Virus record (IMG/VR): IMGVR_UViG_3300021185_003040
Coordinates: 1-64,000 of that record
From: a virus
DNA: 64,000 bases
Strand: one strand, 5' to 3'
Numbering within the stretch: the stretch's first letter is position 1; the number at the start of each line of letters is the position of its first letter. The notes beneath the pieces were generated by a model that saw only the letters and a list, made by a program, of their open reading frames with translations, searched no databases and was not told the DNA's origin. Shown here one piece after another: positions 21,145 through 31,001 of the stretch. The position numbers were made by a program, and so were the translations under genes.

Positions 21145-22971
21145 CTATATAAGATCATAAATATCATACTGCATATCTCCGGCTGAATCGTTTTGTTGAT
21201 ATAGAGTAGTTTCCATTAATTTATACTTTTCAGGATCTATAAAATCTAGCAATTCTTCGATGTAATCTGCATAATCTGTAGTGTTAAAAAATTCAGTGGC
21301 AGTGATTCCTGTCATAATGATATCATCATTACCCATTTGAGCACCATAGCTTCCATTTTTAAGACTACCGAAAAGACTTGCTTCATTTACAGTTTCTGTG
21401 TCATTTATTTTTATTCTATTATTTTCAATTAATTTTTTAAAATTTTGGCAAAACACTGATTTGTTATCTGCTTTTAATTTTATACCTGGTTTTAAGGCTC
21501 TTGAATCATGTCTATGTTTAAACCTTAATACCATTTCGTCTTCAAATTCATTTCTTGAAGGATATACTGTTTGTAAATATTTTAATAAGATAGAACCGTA
21601 TGTATTGAATTCTATAATCATCTTAACATTTTCAGGATTAAATATCTCAACAGCTAATGTATATAGAACCTTTGCAAAATCTTCTATAACATGTTCATTA
21701 GATCTAAAGACTGCAACTTGATTCAATCTAAAAAAGTCATACATTGCACCCGGTGTCACTGCATCAATAATGTGCTTATCTTCCATTGGTTCTACTTCGA
21801 AAACATTAATTACCGAGTAATCACCCCCATTGCCTTCTGCAATGTCTACTGAAAACAAATAAAATCTATTAGATTCTTTTGCTCCTTCAGGATCAAAATC
21901 TTTATGAAATCCTAAAACTCCTTTTGTATCTATTTGTATGTTTTCAAAATCTTCTAAATCGTGCCAAATAAACTCATGTGAATTTTTTCTCATAGTTTTC
22001 ATAACCATTGGGCTTAATAATAGATTTGAAGAGCTTACGAATTCATTTCCATATTGTCTATTGAATGCTTCTTCAGAACCAAGGTTACCAAGTTCTCTCT
22101 TATACCATTCATCGTCTCTGTCTGGGTGTTGCCACCAATCGATTCTCGTAGCGTTATATTCGTTATCTCCTCTTTCGGCAGCTGCGTATATTTCATAGAA
22201 CTTATTAAAACCGTTTGGAGTTGAAGTGATGTTAATTCTTGATACTTTCGAAGCTGAGAGTGTTGGATATACGTTTTCATAAAATGAATTTACTATTGTT
22301 GGATGAACGTGAGCAAACTCATCAAGGTATAAATTATGAATTGTAAAACCAATACCTGATTTTGCAGTAGTCGATTGACCTACTAAACGACATCCATTAT
22401 CCGAACGGACATTCATTACATCATACTTGATAATACCCGGTTTCATAAAGAAAGGAAGGTTTTCAATAACCACCTTTGCTTTATCTATAATTTCCTTTGT
22501 TGAGTCAGATTTATTAGCTAATAACAAGGTTGTCTTGTCATAATTAAAGGTTAAATACCATGCGTTAAAGATAGAAGCTGTTACGGTTTTACCCATTTGC
22601 CTAGAAGCAAGAACAATATTAAATCTTTCATTTTGAAAATCGTGCAATAATTCTTTTTGATATTCTCTAAGTTTTACTTGTTGAATACCTTCATCTGTCA
22701 TTACTACTGCATATTTTTCTGCAAAATAAACAATGTCATTGGCGCATTTAGCCAACTCTGCAATTTCTTCTTCAGTATATTCAAATACAATATTACCTTT
22801 ACGTAAGAATTGCTTACCTTCATAAAATGGCATAGAAACCTGTGGACGATATCCTTTGTCTAATGCTACTAAAAGGTCATTAACGTTCTTAGTTGACCAT
22901 ACTAGCTTTTGACCAGGATCGTTTTTGTCTCCTTTCGGAATCCACATATTATCTCCTACGTAATCGCTCAT
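21145..22971 (-). CDS. 17: Terminase large subunit gp17
   Basis: The 608-residue protein has an ATPase domain with Walker A LASRQMGKTVTAS (about residues 121-133) and Walker B LYLDEFAHVHP, then a nuclease domain starting FSVDIAEGNGGDYSV and with MIIEFNTYG and NDDIIMTG acid clusters. It powers DNA packaging into the prohead and cuts the concatemer. T4 gp17 is 610 residues, so the size agrees. The gene lies two bases downstream of the gp16-like gene, the usual terminase pair. Confidence 0.96.
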   Translation of the reverse strand: MSDYVGDNMWIPKGDKNDPGQKLVWSTKNVNDLLVALDKGYRPQVSMPFYEGKQFLRKGNIVFEYTEEEIAELAKCANDIVYFAEKYAVVMTDEGIQQVKLREYQKELLHDFQNERFNIVLASRQMGKTVTASIFNAWYLTFNYDKTTLLLANKSDSTKEIIDKAKVVIENLPFFMKPGIIKYDVMNVRSDNGCRLVGQSTTAKSGIGFTIHNLYLDEFAHVHPTIVNSFYENVYPTLSASKVSRINITSTPNGFNKFYEIYAAAERGDNEYNATRIDWWQHPDRDDEWYKRELGNLGSEEAFNRQYGNEFVSSSNLLLSPMVMKTMRKNSHEFIWHDLEDFENIQIDTKGVLGFHKDFDPEGAKESNRFYLFSVDIAEGNGGDYSVINVFEVEPMEDKHIIDAVTPGAMYDFFRLNQVAVFRSNEHVIEDFAKVLYTLAVEIFNPENVKMIIEFNTYGSILLKYLQTVYPSRNEFEDEMVLRFKHRHDSRALKPGIKLKADNKSVFCQNFKKLIENNRIKINDTETVNEASLFGSLKNGSYGAQMGNDDIIMTGITATEFFNTTDYADYIEELLDFIDPEKYKLMETTLYQQNDSAGDMQYDIYDLI

Positions 22972-22973
22972 TG

Positions 22974-23627
22974 TTATTCTTCGTTAGGTTCTACGTCTTC
23001 AATATCTTCGACCTCAGAATCATTAATACCGGAGCGAATCATTCTCATAAGGTCTTTAGTTCCTCTTTGAACAGCAGAATCACCAGTGGAACCTCCTGAT
23101 TCTTCTATTTCTCTAACATCATCTCTCTTTTTGTAAATCTCTATATCTCTAGAAATTCTTTTAGCACTTTCCTCAGTTGCCATTAAATACATTGTTTGAG
23201 ATTTAATAATATCTAGCATTGATTTCTGTAACGTTGCAAGAACTTCAAACATTCTTGGAGCTAATTCACCATCTTCGATAGTTTCTAATAGAGTTGTAAG
23301 AGCTCTTTCACCGGCTTGTAATTGATAAACTAAAGAAGACATTGTCATCTCATCCATCTTTTTCTTAGCAGCAATATATTCGTCTTTTTCAATTATATCT
23401 TCTGCAAGATAAAATTTCATAAGAGCTGTTATAGTTTTCTTAGCTGTTTTAGTAGATCTTGTTTTAAGTTCTCCAAATGATGGAAGAACTTCCTTTGGTT
23501 GAAGTGGAAGAAACGCCGGATCAGTATCCGTAGCCTCTGTTATATCTACACTTTCACCAATAAGTTCATCAAGCTCTTTTCTAATATCTTCTGCTTGGTC
23601 TTTTATTGACTTCTTTTCTTCTGACAT
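22974..23627 (-). CDS. 16: Terminase small subunit gp16-like
   Basis: The 217-residue helical protein is placed immediately upstream of gp17. It has an acidic first 60 residues, a central helical region (TALMKFYLAEDIIEKDEYI and YQLQAGERALTTLLETI) and an acidic tail. This matches the coiled-coil nature and gene position of T4 gp16, which recognises the packaging site and regulates gp17. T4 gp16 is 164 residues. Sequence motifs are weak, so the call leans on position and size. Confidence 0.75.
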   Translation of the reverse strand: MSEEKKSIKDQAEDIRKELDELIGESVDITEATDTDPAFLPLQPKEVLPSFGELKTRSTKTAKKTITALMKFYLAEDIIEKDEYIAAKKKMDEMTMSSLVYQLQAGERALTTLLETIEDGELAPRMFEVLATLQKSMLDIIKSQTMYLMATEESAKRISRDIEIYKKRDDVREIEESGGSTGDSAVQRGTKDLMRMIRSGINDSEVEDIEDVEPNEE

Positions 23628-23643
23628 AAATTATTGTTTTATA

Positions 23644-23656
23644 GGATTATATATCC
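23644..23656 (-). promoter_or_regulatory. Late-promoter-like palindromic GGATATATAATCC box
   Basis: Minus strand GGATATATAATCC, 17 bases before the gp16 start. It is a near-palindrome centred on TATATA and a variant of the late-type box. Confidence 0.5.
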
Positions 23657-23659
23657 TAA

Positions 23660-25609
23660 TTACTTAGAATGAAAGAATTTCTGAAATCCAATACTAGGTA
23701 TTGCATTATCGATCATCTTCGCAAGTTGGTTATCTCTGACAACATATTGATTTAATACGTTTGATCTCTGCTCCTCTTCTATAGTCTGTTCAAATATTCT
23801 AAGATTTGTCATATACATTCCATTTCCTCTTAATTGGAAATTAGAATTTGAATTCCAAATCATTCCTGATGATTTAACTTCGTTAAATAATTCTATTAAT
23901 TGTGTAGGACTATTTTGAGGAAGACCTACTTCATTTAAATTATAAATACTTAAACTCATTGAAGAAAATTCATTACTTATATTCAATACAAATGCATACC
24001 ATTCTTTTTGTAAATTTATTCCATGATTAAACGTTATGGTATTACCATTAGACATTACTTTGAATTCTGAATCATTTATATATGATTTAAATCCTGTTAG
24101 TGCAGTCGAATCTCCAATTATGAAATGATCTCCGGATCCTGTATTAAATCTAGGATTAAACCATCCTGAAATTGCCATATTTTCACCAATACCTAATTGG
24201 GAAGGTATTTCATACTCTATACATAGTTCTTCATTTGCTAAAGTAGATAGGTCATAGTAATTTTTACTGACGATTGTCCATCTATTTTTTAATTCAAAAT
24301 CCTTTATTTCTAGAGAAGTATTATAGAATTTTCTAATTCCATCATTATACGTTGATAATGTTGTTTTAAATTGCTGAGGATTTGTATCTTTCTCCTGCTC
24401 TTCCCTTTGTCTTTCTCCGAAAACTTCTTCGATTCCAGTTGTTAATGTGTCGGTGGCAGCGTCAAACGTATTTTTATTAACTGAAGTTCTTTCTTGATAT
24501 TTCTTCAACATTACTCTCCAGTATGAATTGGTTTTATTGAACTCATCGGCTAAAGCTATAGTATGAACTTCATACATTCTATTAATAATAGGAATATACA
24601 TATAATCCTTAGATCTAGGGTATCTGCTTTTTATTAAATTTCCTTGAGAATCTCTTTCTCCAAACGCTCTATCAAATTCTTCTTGAGTAATATGAATTTC
24701 AAAGTCTGCGAAATCCATTCCGAATATATCAAAAGTTATACTTTCTTCAGGAAATTCATTTCCTGGGACTAATATCTTTATGTTTTTATTATCTACTACA
24801 TCATGTAAACTATATTCCATAAGAGTAACGTCTTCTGTTCTCATATCTGGTTCAGTTCTAAAATAGTTTACTTCATGACCAAAGATATTGCTTACTAATC
24901 CTGTAATTTGTTTTACGAATTTAGTAGATTTACTTAAATTATATGGATTAAATAAATTATCATTACATTCTTCTACGATAATGTTTGCACATCCGTCCAT
25001 TGAAAAGGGATCTAAACACTCAACACAAAAGTTAGGGCATGCTTCAATAATACCGTCTTCCGTTTGTGTAGTATATGTGATCGAGATCAATGAAAGAGAA
25101 TTTCCACCCGATATTTCAGTTATTTCTGCTTTTAAATCAATATAGAGTGGTAGTGTATTATTAAAATCTAAACTGAATAAATCTCCGATGTTTGAAGTTT
25201 TATTTAATTCTGAAAATTCTGAAAAAGATCCACCAGTCTGTGACCATCTAAATTCATAATCAAATTTATTTAATTCATTAGGAACTAAGAAAAATTCTAT
25301 TCCAGATGGTTGTGTTGAAAACTGGGGTGACGTTGTTAATTCCAGGGTGTATGCGTCTGGTACGGAACTAATTTGAAATATCTTATTTCCTAATACAATT
25401 TCATCACCATTGGCTAGAAATGTAAAATCTGTTCCCATTCCTATTACTGTTGGAGATCCTGCATTCAATATAACTACACCCTTTGTCTGTGGTGTTGTTA
25501 AACCTGCTATAATTTCCCAATCCGTAATCTTTATTACGTTCTGAAAAGGATCTTGTAGGGATGCTATGAGTTGATCTCCGTTTGCGTTTGCAGTATATCC
25601 TGTTACCAT
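23660..25609 (-). CDS. Virion structural protein with LamG/lectin-like C-terminal domain
   Basis: The 649-residue protein has a beta-rich N-terminus (about 1-190; DWEIIAGLTTPQTKGVVIL, EFRWSQTGGSFSEFSELN resembling a fibronectin-like strand set), a Cys-rich insert (CPNFCVECLDPFSMDGCA), and a C-terminal jelly-roll pattern at about 430-610 (SGWFNPRF...HFIIGDS, EWYAFVLNISNEFSSMSLSIYN) like concanavalin/LamG domains. It lies between the terminase genes and head-neck region, is late-type promoted, and is probably a capsid, neck or tail surface protein that may bind glycans. No specific T4 equivalent is recognised. Confidence 0.65.
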   Translation of the reverse strand: MVTGYTANANGDQLIASLQDPFQNVIKITDWEIIAGLTTPQTKGVVILNAGSPTVIGMGTDFTFLANGDEIVLGNKIFQISSVPDAYTLELTTSPQFSTQPSGIEFFLVPNELNKFDYEFRWSQTGGSFSEFSELNKTSNIGDLFSLDFNNTLPLYIDLKAEITEISGGNSLSLISITYTTQTEDGIIEACPNFCVECLDPFSMDGCANIIVEECNDNLFNPYNLSKSTKFVKQITGLVSNIFGHEVNYFRTEPDMRTEDVTLMEYSLHDVVDNKNIKILVPGNEFPEESITFDIFGMDFADFEIHITQEEFDRAFGERDSQGNLIKSRYPRSKDYMYIPIINRMYEVHTIALADEFNKTNSYWRVMLKKYQERTSVNKNTFDAATDTLTTGIEEVFGERQREEQEKDTNPQQFKTTLSTYNDGIRKFYNTSLEIKDFELKNRWTIVSKNYYDLSTLANEELCIEYEIPSQLGIGENMAISGWFNPRFNTGSGDHFIIGDSTALTGFKSYINDSEFKVMSNGNTITFNHGINLQKEWYAFVLNISNEFSSMSLSIYNLNEVGLPQNSPTQLIELFNEVKSSGMIWNSNSNFQLRGNGMYMTNLRIFEQTIEEEQRSNVLNQYVVRDNQLAKMIDNAIPSIGFQKFFHSK

Positions 25610-25627
25610 TTAATATCTAGTTCTTTT

Positions 25628-25640
25628 GTCTATATATTCG
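25628..25640 (-). promoter_or_regulatory. Late-promoter-like CGAATATATAGAC box
   Basis: Minus strand CGAATATATAGAC, 19 bases before the structural gene ending at 23660. Confidence 0.6.
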
Positions 25641-25650
25641 TTAAAGAAAG

Positions 25651-26304
25651 CTAGTAATCAGTGATTAACATTATTTTGGGATTATCATCTTGGATCTTAG
25701 CTTCTATGCAGTCCATTAGATCTAATGCAGTATCAAATTCTTTTCCATCTGAACCTTCTCTCGATCTTACAAAAGAATCTAAAGCATTAAATATATGAGA
25801 AGCATGGTGCCTTGCATAAGGAACATTCTTTTTCATAAGACCTAGCGAAATTAAAATAGAGTTTATTTCTTGTAAATCTTTTTCTTGTTGAAATATATCA
25901 TATAGCCTTAATGTTCCTGCCAATACTTTAAAATTAAATCGAAGAGTCTTAATTCCATCTATGTCAGATAATCTACTATAAGATTTATTTTTATTGATAG
26001 TCAGCTTAATATATTCTAAGTTTGTAAAATCTGTTAAGATCTTGTGTAGAAAATAAATAGTAGTTGCTTCTTTATGAAATTGTTCAAAACCAGTTGCGTT
26101 GATTCTATTAATATCGGATTGAAAGTTTTCCTTTAAAAACAAAGATAATTGCTCTTTACTTACAAGAAGAGATCCATCATTAACGACCCTATAGTCCAAT
26201 TGATTCTTTACTAATGTAAGAATCTTATTGTCGATATAATTATATTTGAATAGAGTGGCGTCAACGACAGTGGCCACATCATTAAAGTCGTAGTAGCTAA
26301 TCAT
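25651..26304 (-). CDS. Helical hypothetical protein (217 aa)
   Basis: A 217-residue mainly helical protein directly following the clamp-loader-like small protein, with one base between stop and start. No motif recognised. T4 gp59, the helicase loader, has the same length and is helical, but I see no sequence agreement, so this is not claimed. A role in head-neck assembly or replication is equally possible from context. Confidence 0.6.
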   Translation of the reverse strand: MISYYDFNDVATVVDATLFKYNYIDNKILTLVKNQLDYRVVNDGSLLVSKEQLSLFLKENFQSDINRINATGFEQFHKEATTIYFLHKILTDFTNLEYIKLTINKNKSYSRLSDIDGIKTLRFNFKVLAGTLRLYDIFQQEKDLQEINSILISLGLMKKNVPYARHHASHIFNALDSFVRSREGSDGKEFDTALDLMDCIEAKIQDDNPKIMLITDY

Positions 26305-26736
26305 TTAATATACCTGCATTGTGTTTTCTAATTCCAATAGATTCTTATTTAATTCAACAGGGTTAAATTTCTTAAGATCATTGAACTCTCTCATTCCAAT
26401 TTCATTTCTTTGTAAAAAGAATTTAATTGTTTCTTCTTTAGGTATATATTCTTTTTTTGATTTTTTAGGTTTTGGAGCTGCCTTCTTAGTTTTAGTATAG
26501 ATCCATCCTGGAACTGACCTAAATCTTGAAGATACCATGTGCCAGCTGTCGATAACTGCATTGCCATTAATTCCATTCACATTAAATAACTGTGCATTTG
26601 ATGGATATTTAATAGCAAAAAATCTGTTAATCATGAAGTGGTGTCTCTTCTTATTAAAGTTCTTTACGTTCTTGTATTGATTAGGTTTTGTAAACATGAT
26701 CTTTACAAAATCAAATAATTTTGTTTCGTCTAGCAT
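26305..26736 (-). CDS. Small basic protein, candidate clamp-loader small subunit (gp62-like)
   Basis: The 143-residue basic protein has a central HHFMINRFFAIKYPSNAQLFN helix region, then DSWHMVSSRF and PGWIYTKTKK. Proteins with this pattern sit next to gp44 in other divergent T4-like phages and are annotated as clamp-loader subunits, as far as I recall. Here it follows RNase H and gp44. gp62 connects the gp44 ATPase ring to the clamp. No T4 gp62 signature is visible, so the call is tentative. Confidence 0.45.
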   Translation of the reverse strand: MLDETKLFDFVKIMFTKPNQYKNVKNFNKKRHHFMINRFFAIKYPSNAQLFNVNGINGNAVIDSWHMVSSRFRSVPGWIYTKTKKAAPKPKKSKKEYIPKEETIKFFLQRNEIGMREFNDLKKFNPVELNKNLLELENTMQVY

Positions 26737-26768
26737 ATAAATTATACTGTAAACTTGCTATAAGTTTA

Positions 26769-27995
26769 TTAAAAAAGTTCGTTCAATTTCTTAGTAGAAG
26801 GTCTTTCCTTGCTACTATCTTCTTTTAATCCTGCGAAGGCATCATACTTTTTAGGAGCACCCTGTGATTTCTTTGCCATCCAATCTGTTCCTTCTAAGAT
26901 CTTTTCCATCTGAGTGATATTAGAGAACTCTGGTAAAACATTTCTATCTGCTTCAATATTATTATAAATACCCTTTTGAATTGCAAGGGGAATAGTATTA
27001 TAGTGAAGAAGAACTAGATCTAAGTTTTGATTAAATCTAATTCTGATTTCCTTAGGATCAGATTTACCAACAACTCTATAAATAATATCTACTAGCTTAT
27101 TTACTTGACCTCTATTGAAAAAGTGTTCTATTGTAAATTCGCTTTCTTCTTTCTTATATTGTTCTAAGATCTTTACACAATGTTTTTCTGTAAGTGAATA
27201 GTTTCTGATCTTGCCATTAGATGCAGCTTTAGTCCATGTAATAACTGAAGGAATATTATCTGATTTGTCACCTTGTAGGATTTTACCGAATACAAAGTCG
27301 TCACAGTTAATTTCTTGAACTTCTACTCTATTCTTATCCATCCATGTTTGGAAGTCTTCTTTTAGCTTGTCGTATGTTGCTTCTTCTGAGGCAATGTTGA
27401 ATAATAATTCGTCATTGGTCATTGTAGATGTTTTTCTAGATGCCATTACATCTTCGAAACCTTCAAAGGCAATAAGCTTTTTCTTAGAATTATAATACCA
27501 TAGAGTATATGCATCTGTTGCTTGATTGTAGTTTACAAGTTGAATTAAATCTCTATCACCTGTCCATGCAATGCAATTTTTACCTTCGCTATTTAATTGA
27601 GTAGACCAACCGTACATTACATCATCTGCTTCTGCACCTTGAACTTGGTGGATAATAATACCTTTTTGTTCTAGTATTTTTTGCCATTCAGCATAAACAC
27701 CAAACACTGCTTTCCAATTAATAGAATCGTCATGTGTTCTAGTTCCTTTATACTGTGCATCTGGAAAAAGATCTTTACGCCAAGATTTAGCATCTACTGC
27801 TACGACAATTTGATCTACGAAAGGAGCCATTTTACGAACTTCTGAAGCAAAGTCAATGCATAGCTTTCTCATAAGCTGGGATTGTGATTCTTTGTCACCT
27901 AACAATTGTTTACCTTTAGGCCTAGGTAGAACGAATAGTCTACTGTGTAAAAAATAGTTACCGTCAATTAACAATGTATGTTTTCCTAGTTTCAT
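26769..27995 (-). CDS. rnh: RNase H / 5'-3' exonuclease (FEN-like)
   Basis: The 408-residue protein has the FEN/T4 RNase H acidic motifs: LLIDGNYFLHSR at residues 8-19, VVAVDAKSWRKDLFP, QGAEADDVMYGWS, WTGDRDLIQLV and QGDKSDNIP. It removes RNA primers and flaps from lagging-strand fragments. T4 Rnh is 305 residues; the extra 100 include a C-terminal linker ending K-L-N-E-L-F, a possible sliding-clamp motif also found at the polymerase C-terminus. It is preceded by the 32-base element copy E, 19 bases upstream, so it is separately promoted from the clamp loader. Confidence 0.9.
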   Translation of the reverse strand: MKLGKHTLLIDGNYFLHSRLFVLPRPKGKQLLGDKESQSQLMRKLCIDFASEVRKMAPFVDQIVVAVDAKSWRKDLFPDAQYKGTRTHDDSINWKAVFGVYAEWQKILEQKGIIIHQVQGAEADDVMYGWSTQLNSEGKNCIAWTGDRDLIQLVNYNQATDAYTLWYYNSKKKLIAFEGFEDVMASRKTSTMTNDELLFNIASEEATYDKLKEDFQTWMDKNRVEVQEINCDDFVFGKILQGDKSDNIPSVITWTKAASNGKIRNYSLTEKHCVKILEQYKKEESEFTIEHFFNRGQVNKLVDIIYRVVGKSDPKEIRIRFNQNLDLVLLHYNTIPLAIQKGIYNNIEADRNVLPEFSNITQMEKILEGTDWMAKKSQGAPKKYDAFAGLKEDSSKERPSTKKLNELF

Positions 27996-28013
27996 GTGTT
28001 TTGTTTTATATTA

Positions 28014-28045
28014 CTAATATAAGCAAAATTTCTGAGATAAAAAAA
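28014..28045 (-). promoter_or_regulatory. Conserved 32-base promoter-like element, copy E
   Basis: Same boxes and length as the other copies, read on the minus strand, located between the clamp-loader stop and the RNase H start. Upstream bases GCTGAAATA can pair with ATCTCAG in an imperfect hairpin across the T-run, so it may also weakly terminate the clamp-loader transcript. Confidence 0.6.
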
Positions 28046-28056
28046 TATTTCAGCAA

Positions 28057-29007
28057 TTAATTTCTAATTATTTCTTGTAGCTTATATATACAACTTAGCA
28101 TGGTTATCGCTGGGTCAATTACATGAACCCTTTGTGCCTGATGTTCTGCTACAGTTACTGCAATTTGAGGAATATGCTTTGCGCTATTTCCCTTCTCTGA
28201 TTGAATATATTCTATGAACTCTTCTCCTAATGTTTGAAGTATTTCATCTGTTCTATTTGAATATTCGCCTACTAAATACTTATAGTTTTTAACAGGGTCG
28301 GTTTCATTAAAGATTAATTCAAAAACATCTTTATAGACTGAGTTGAACTTTTTAACATCATTTAATGTAATCTTACTCGTTCCTTCTGACTTATATCCTT
28401 GTAATTTATTAAGTGTCGAGCGAAGATCTGGGAAGTTTCTACGGACAAATTCAACCAATGCTGGTTTTTCTATTGTCATTTCTTCTTTTCCACATATATC
28501 ATATACTCGTCTAATATATTTCTTTGTCAATTCGCTCTCTTCTTCTTTATCAAAGTCGAAATTAATTACTTCGAACCTTGAAAGAATTGGATCTGGAATT
28601 TTATTTACATAATTACAAGTTGCAATAAACCTTGAATTAGATGCAAATTGTTCCATAGTAGCACGAAGCGCTTTAAAGAATTGATCAGATACACCATCTA
28701 CCTCATCGAGGATAACTATTTTCATCTTACCCTGATCATCTAAGATAGACATAGTAGAACAGAAATCCATAATCCTGGTTCTAATAACATCTACTGAAGT
28801 ATCAGTTGATGCATTGATGTAAATATAAGGAAGTTCGAATTGCTTAACAATCGCCTTCGCAGTAGATGTCTTACCGGTACCAGGGCTTCCAGCTAAAAGT
28901 ACATTTTGAGTTAGACCATCTTTAAATTTTGACATTACTCTTTCTGGTAAAATCAATTCGTCTAAGTTGCTTGGACGATATTTTTCTGTGAACAGTGTGT
29001 GAACCAT
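28057..29007 (-). CDS. 44: Clamp loader large subunit gp44
   Basis: The ATG at 29007 (MVHTLFTEKYRP) is preferred to a longer frame from 29034, because T-x-KYRP is the conserved start of clamp-loader ATPases. The 316-residue AAA+ protein has Walker A AGSPGTGKTS (residues 39-48), Walker B VILDEVDGV and an SRF arginine-finger segment (PDPILSRFEV). It opens and loads the gp45 clamp on primed DNA. T4 gp44 is 319 residues. Confidence 0.95.
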   Translation of the reverse strand: MVHTLFTEKYRPSNLDELILPERVMSKFKDGLTQNVLLAGSPGTGKTSTAKAIVKQFELPYIYINASTDTSVDVIRTRIMDFCSTMSILDDQGKMKIVILDEVDGVSDQFFKALRATMEQFASNSRFIATCNYVNKIPDPILSRFEVINFDFDKEEESELTKKYIRRVYDICGKEEMTIEKPALVEFVRRNFPDLRSTLNKLQGYKSEGTSKITLNDVKKFNSVYKDVFELIFNETDPVKNYKYLVGEYSNRTDEILQTLGEEFIEYIQSEKGNSAKHIPQIAVTVAEHQAQRVHVIDPAITMLSCIYKLQEIIRN

Positions 29008-29066
29008 GTAAATTTGTTTAATAATTATACACAAAAGGGCAGTTTTGTTTCAAGAATAAATACTAT

Positions 29067-29579
29067 ATGGCATATAATAAAAAATATCCTAAATTAGAAA
29101 GGGTTTCCCCTCATTCTCCTTACTCTAATAGATTTGGAATTAAGTTATCGAATCTTGCAAGACAGCAGAAGAGACTATTAATAGAAAATCCTATTTTAGG
29201 CGAGAGGTGTGAAAGTGATCAGTTCGTTCATATCATATTCAATATATGTCAACATAGATATACTTCCTCTAAAAATAAGTATTATTATGATTGGTCTACT
29301 GATTCGTTTGTGAAGATGGAAGATCTTAAAGAAAACTATAATACGATAGATTGGGTCTGTGCACTATCTGGTAAACCTATCAGATCTAAGACTGATAACT
29401 TTAGCTTGGAAAACTTTGTACATCCAGAGTATCATGATGCATTACTGGCTCCTATGGTGGATGCTAGAATACTTAAGTCATCAATAGAGTTTCGTAAGCA
29501 CATAAAAAAACTCCTATTGAATCAACAACAGGAGTTTCTAAATTTAGCTCGTAAAAATTCTAAAAAGAATTTAGATTAA
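29067..29579 (+). CDS. Hypothetical protein on the plus strand (170 aa)
   Basis: One of two plus-strand genes, divergent from gp44 across a 59-base gap and convergent with the 476-residue gene, overlapping it by 9 bases. The protein has a basic N-terminus, CQHRYTSSKNKYYYDWSTDSF, and WVCALSGKPIRSK, which resembles half of a Cys-type metal site without a clear partner. No family recognised. Orientation suggests separate regulation or a later insertion. Confidence 0.7.
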   Translation: MAYNKKYPKLERVSPHSPYSNRFGIKLSNLARQQKRLLIENPILGERCESDQFVHIIFNICQHRYTSSKNKYYYDWSTDSFVKMEDLKENYNTIDWVCALSGKPIRSKTDNFSLENFVHPEYHDALLAPMVDARILKSSIEFRKHIKKLLLNQQQEFLNLARKNSKKNLD

Positions 29580-31001
29580 CTTAGAGAAACGATCTTTAAC
29601 TGAAATAGACTCCTGTATTAAAGATTCCATTTCCATTTTTCTAAGATCAGATTCAAATATTAAACCTAATTTAGTATTGTTTAATTGCCATGATTCTTTT
29701 GCAAGAATTTTAGCTTTAAGTTCTTTAGCCTTTTTGATTTTAGCTTCATCTCCACTTTCTTCTGCTTTCGCAATAACAGCATCAACTCTTTTAGTCATAC
29801 CTTCTTTTGAATTATCCGTTTTATCGACTTCTTCAGTTTCTTCTTCAGTTTCTTCTTCCTTTTCAGATTCTTCATCGTCATTAGATGTTCCAAACGCATC
29901 GAAATCATCTTCTTTTTCTGGAGTTTCTTCTGGAGTCTCCGTTGGATTTTCTTCTTCAGTTTCTTCAGGCGTTGTTTCTTTCGCTTTATTCTTCTCTTGC
30001 TCTGCCTTTACTTTTTCTAATTCAGCCTTAACCTTTTCATCGTTTGCAGCTGCATCATCTAGTTTTTTTGCATTCTTCTCCTGCTCAGCCTTGATTTTGT
30101 CCATTCTCTCCTTTTGAGCCTGTTTAGATTTTGTAATTCTTTCTTTTAGATCTTTCTTAGTTTCAGGACTCATCTTATCTCCCATTGCATCTAATTTATA
30201 TGTTGCAATTTCTTGAGCAGTGGAATCTTTAATATCTGCTATTAGGGTTTTTACTTTACCAGATCCAAATCCGCTTACTTCAGCATATTTAGCTTCAGTC
30301 GATGCTTCAAAATCAGAAGTGGCCTGTTTAATTCCGTCTCTTTTCTTTGTCATTGCAGATATTTGATTATCTAATTTGACTTTCATTTTTGCTAAAGCAT
30401 CTTTTTTAGCCTTAGCCGAAGCAGCTTCCTTATCCTTTTTAACTTTAGCCTTAACTTTAGCCTTTGCATCCTTTGTAGGAGCATCAGCTTCTTCAACAGA
30501 TTCAGTAGTACTTAATTCTGCCTTTTTAGTTTCTAATGAAGAAACAGCTACTTCCATTTTAACAGTTTGCATTTTCAGCTGCTTAAGTTTAGTGTAATCT
30601 TTTTCAGCGCTCTTCATGACCTTCTTATTTTTAGAAGTATCTTTAATAGCCTTTGCACCTAAACCAACCGTACCGATAATTGCCGTTAATCCTAAAACTG
30701 CTCCCATGATAATAGGATCTTGCATAAGAACAGCTCCCATTGGATTTTGTTCATTTAATACCTGATCTTCTGACTCTGTAAGTTGATCGGAAAGAGTTTT
30801 TAATGAATTGATAATATCATCACAGTCTTGCATCATCTTAGAATAACCTTCTTCTCCTGTTGTTTCTGGAGATGCTACTACAGTAACTGCGTCTGATTCT
30901 ATTGAAGTTGATGATTTAGCTACAGGTATATTATCTTCGGTTGATTCATCTATTGAATTAGCCTTTTTTGTATGATTATACCATTGTTCGAATGTTTTCA
31001 T
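29571..31001 (-). CDS. Highly charged coiled-coil head protein with capsid-targeting-like N-terminus
   Basis: The 476-residue protein begins MKTFEQWYNHTKKANSIDE, which resembles T4 internal-protein targeting sequences and offers an I-D-E protease site. A membrane-like stretch (PIIMGAVLGLTAIIGTVGLGA, about residues 94-114) precedes a very long Lys/Glu/Ala coiled coil (about 120-350), an acidic region (350-400) and a C-terminal helix. It lies immediately downstream of the capsid gene, with its own late-type box. It may be an internal head or core protein; no T4 homologue is recognised. Confidence 0.65.
   Translation of the reverse strand: MKTFEQWYNHTKKANSIDESTEDNIPVAKSSTSIESDAVTVVASPETTGEEGYSKMMQDCDDIINSLKTLSDQLTESEDQVLNEQNPMGAVLMQDPIIMGAVLGLTAIIGTVGLGAKAIKDTSKNKKVMKSAEKDYTKLKQLKMQTVKMEVAVSSLETKKAELSTTESVEEADAPTKDAKAKVKAKVKKDKEAASAKAKKDALAKMKVKLDNQISAMTKKRDGIKQATSDFEASTEAKYAEVSGFGSGKVKTLIADIKDSTAQEIATYKLDAMGDKMSPETKKDLKERITKSKQAQKERMDKIKAEQEKNAKKLDDAAANDEKVKAELEKVKAEQEKNKAKETTPEETEEENPTETPEETPEKEDDFDAFGTSNDDEESEKEEETEEETEEVDKTDNSKEGMTKRVDAVIAKAEESGDEAKIKKAKELKAKILAKESWQLNNTKLGLIFESDLRKMEMESLIQESISVKDRFSKLI

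Noticed and set aside
25651-26304. gp59 helicase loader
   Set aside because: Length (217) and helical nature agree with T4 gp59, but no sequence pattern could be matched.
29677-30117. 146-residue plus-strand Ser-rich frame
   Set aside because: It mirrors the Glu/Lys-rich coding of the 476-residue head protein; Ser/Phe-rich antisense frames are expected there.
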